Source: Desulfobacteraceae bacterium
GTDB lineage: Bacteria; Desulfobacterota; Desulfobacteria; Desulfobacterales; SURF-7
Reading direction: 5' to 3'
Length of the DNA: 5,353 nucleotides
NCBI GenBank assembly: GCA_030618925.1
Contig: JAUXCK010000229.1
Location: 1 to 5,353, forward strand
Under the pieces are notes generated by a model. It made no database searches. It had not been told where the DNA came from and saw only the letters and a program-made list of their open reading frames with translations. Positions 4,674 through 5,353 of this stretch are shown here, one piece after another. The position numbers and the translations under genes are program-made. Within the stretch, counting starts at the first letter, position 1; every line of letters starts with the position of its first letter.

Positions 4674-5165
4674 ATGGCTGAACAATTTGAGATAAGTGAT
4701 GAAATGCGGGCGAAGATCGGATGGGAATCCCCACCCTGGAAGTATGAAGTGACAACAACCAGTGTTCGGGCATTTGCCAGGGGTGTCGGGTATACAGATC
4801 CGGTGTACTTTGATATTGATGCGGCTCAAGAAGCGGGCTATCGCAATCTGCCGGCCCCTCCCACCTACCTCGGCACACCGGTGTTCATACCGGGTAAATC
4901 TGAGGATACGTTTTCTTTTCCACTCGATTCCAGTCCGGACATCAATCCCGGACTTAGCGGCCTTCTTGACGGTGGTACGGAGACCGAGTATCTGGATTCA
5001 ATCTGTGCCGGTGACACCCTCACCGTGGTGAACCGGTTGAAGAACCTGGAGGTAAAGGATACCAAGAGCCTCGGGAAGATGCTTATTGTTACAACGGAGA
5101 TTTCGTATACAAACCAGGAAGATAAGCTTGTTGCCATTCAACGCGGGCAGACTATTTTTTATTAG
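4674..5165 (+). CDS. MaoC-like / FAS1-like dehydratase N-terminal-type subunit, probably non-catalytic
   Basis: The product has 163 residues in a single hot-dog domain of the MaoC dehydratase N-terminal type. The start is secure: AAGGAGGT (4660-4667) six bases before ATG. The family pattern ARxVGxTxPxYFD is seen at 35-47 (ARGVGYTDPVYFD), followed by LPAPPTYLG (59-67), GGTETEYLDSICAGDTLTV (100-118) and TTEISYTNQEDKLVAIQRGQ (140-159). Where catalytic R-hydratases carry Asp and His in GDxNPxH, this protein has Tyr40 and Tyr45, so it should not hydrate on its own. The next gene encodes the catalytic-type partner, and its ribosome binding site overlaps this stop codon, which suggests coupled translation of a heterodimer as in mycobacterial HadAB/HadBC. 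It probably shapes the acyl-chain pocket for enoyl-CoA in the cytoplasm. Confidence 0.8.
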   Translation: MAEQFEISDEMRAKIGWESPPWKYEVTTTSVRAFARGVGYTDPVYFDIDAAQEAGYRNLPAPPTYLGTPVFIPGKSEDTFSFPLDSSPDINPGLSGLLDGGTETEYLDSICAGDTLTVVNRLKNLEVKDTKSLGKMLIVTTEISYTNQEDKLVAIQRGQTIFY

Positions 5166-5179
5166 GGGAGGGTTAAAAA

Positions 5180-5353
5180 ATGACACTTACATGGGAAAGT
5201 ATTCAGGAAGGGGATGCCATACCGGAACTCAAGAAGAAGCCGGGTGTCTCCCAACTCGTCAAATATGCTGCCGGTTCAGGGGATTTCAATCCTTTGCACC
5301 ATGATTATAATTTTTTTCAGTCCCAGACCATTGGCTCAATCATCGTACATGGA
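5180..5353 (+). CDS. MaoC-family (R)-specific enoyl-CoA hydratase, catalytic subunit (3'-truncated by window end)
   Basis: Only the first 58 codons are present; the frame is open to the window edge. The start ATG at 5180 follows GGGGAGGG (5165-5172), whose first G is the last base of the preceding stop codon, so the two genes are tightly coupled. The N-terminal half of a hot-dog hydratase is clear: residues 28-42 read KYAAGSGDFNPLHHD, with the catalytic Asp35 and His40 of the R-hydratase signature GDxNPxH. It would add water to the trans-2-enoyl-CoA double bond, giving (R)-3-hydroxyacyl-CoA, probably as a heterodimer with the 4674-5165 product. The rest of the domain (usually about 130-150 residues in total) is outside the window. 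Confidence 0.82.
   Translation, partial: MTLTWESIQEGDAIPELKKKPGVSQLVKYAAGSGDFNPLHHDYNFFQSQTIGSIIVHG

Noticed and set aside
1..5353. CRISPR array, tRNA, rRNA, toxin-antitoxin or defence system
   Set aside because: I looked for regularly spaced repeats, cloverleaf-like segments and characteristic protein motifs on both strands and saw none.

Overview
This window looks like chromosomal DNA of an anaerobic, moderate-GC bacterium, most likely a Desulfobacterota (Desulfobacterales-type) sulfate reducer or close relative. The inference rests on three things: a corrinoid/URO-D-type methyltransferase relative, an unlinked-pathway style fatty acyl-CoA module (SDR plus a split MaoC hydratase), and short palindromic intergenic elements of a kind I recall as common in that group. 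No 16S or other phylogenetic marker is present, so the assignment is inference only.

Layout. Positions 1-392 contain no intact gene. On the minus strand, 88-294 carries what appears to be the decayed hinge motif of a P-type ATPase. Positions 393-1409 (minus) encode a URO-D superfamily protein, closer to MtaA/CmuA-type methyltransferases than to HemE. Directly upstream of its start is a 158-bp palindromic MITE-like element (1447-1608) with 21/23-matching terminal inverted repeats and TA dinucleotides at both ends. The divergent intergenic region 1609-2121 has no gene. It holds several small hairpins, a sigma70-like promoter candidate overlapping a dyad, and a leader with alternative stem-loops.

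On the plus strand, 2122-2481 encodes an unrecognised 119-aa protein with an Asn/Arg/Gly/Tyr-rich N-terminal half and a helical C-terminal half. Next, 2584-3438 encodes a SERHL-like alpha/beta hydrolase. A candidate extended -10 promoter (3483-3510) then precedes an apparent operon: an SDR dehydrogenase (3626-4447), a non-catalytic MaoC/FAS1-like hydratase subunit (4674-5165), and a catalytic MaoC hydratase subunit that runs off the window end (5180-5353). A repeat-rich 226-bp spacer lies between the SDR and the first hydratase gene.

How the genes work together. The last three genes fit a two-step (R)-specific module. The two MaoC-fold subunits would form one heterodimeric hydratase converting enoyl-CoA to 3-hydroxyacyl-CoA, and the SDR would oxidise the product with NAD (or the pathway would run in reverse). 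The hydrolase could act on a related ester or thioester, but nothing ties it to the operon beyond strand and proximity. I found no CRISPR array, tRNA, rRNA, intact transposase or defence system. The least explained protein is the 119-aa product at 2122-2481 with its structured leader.
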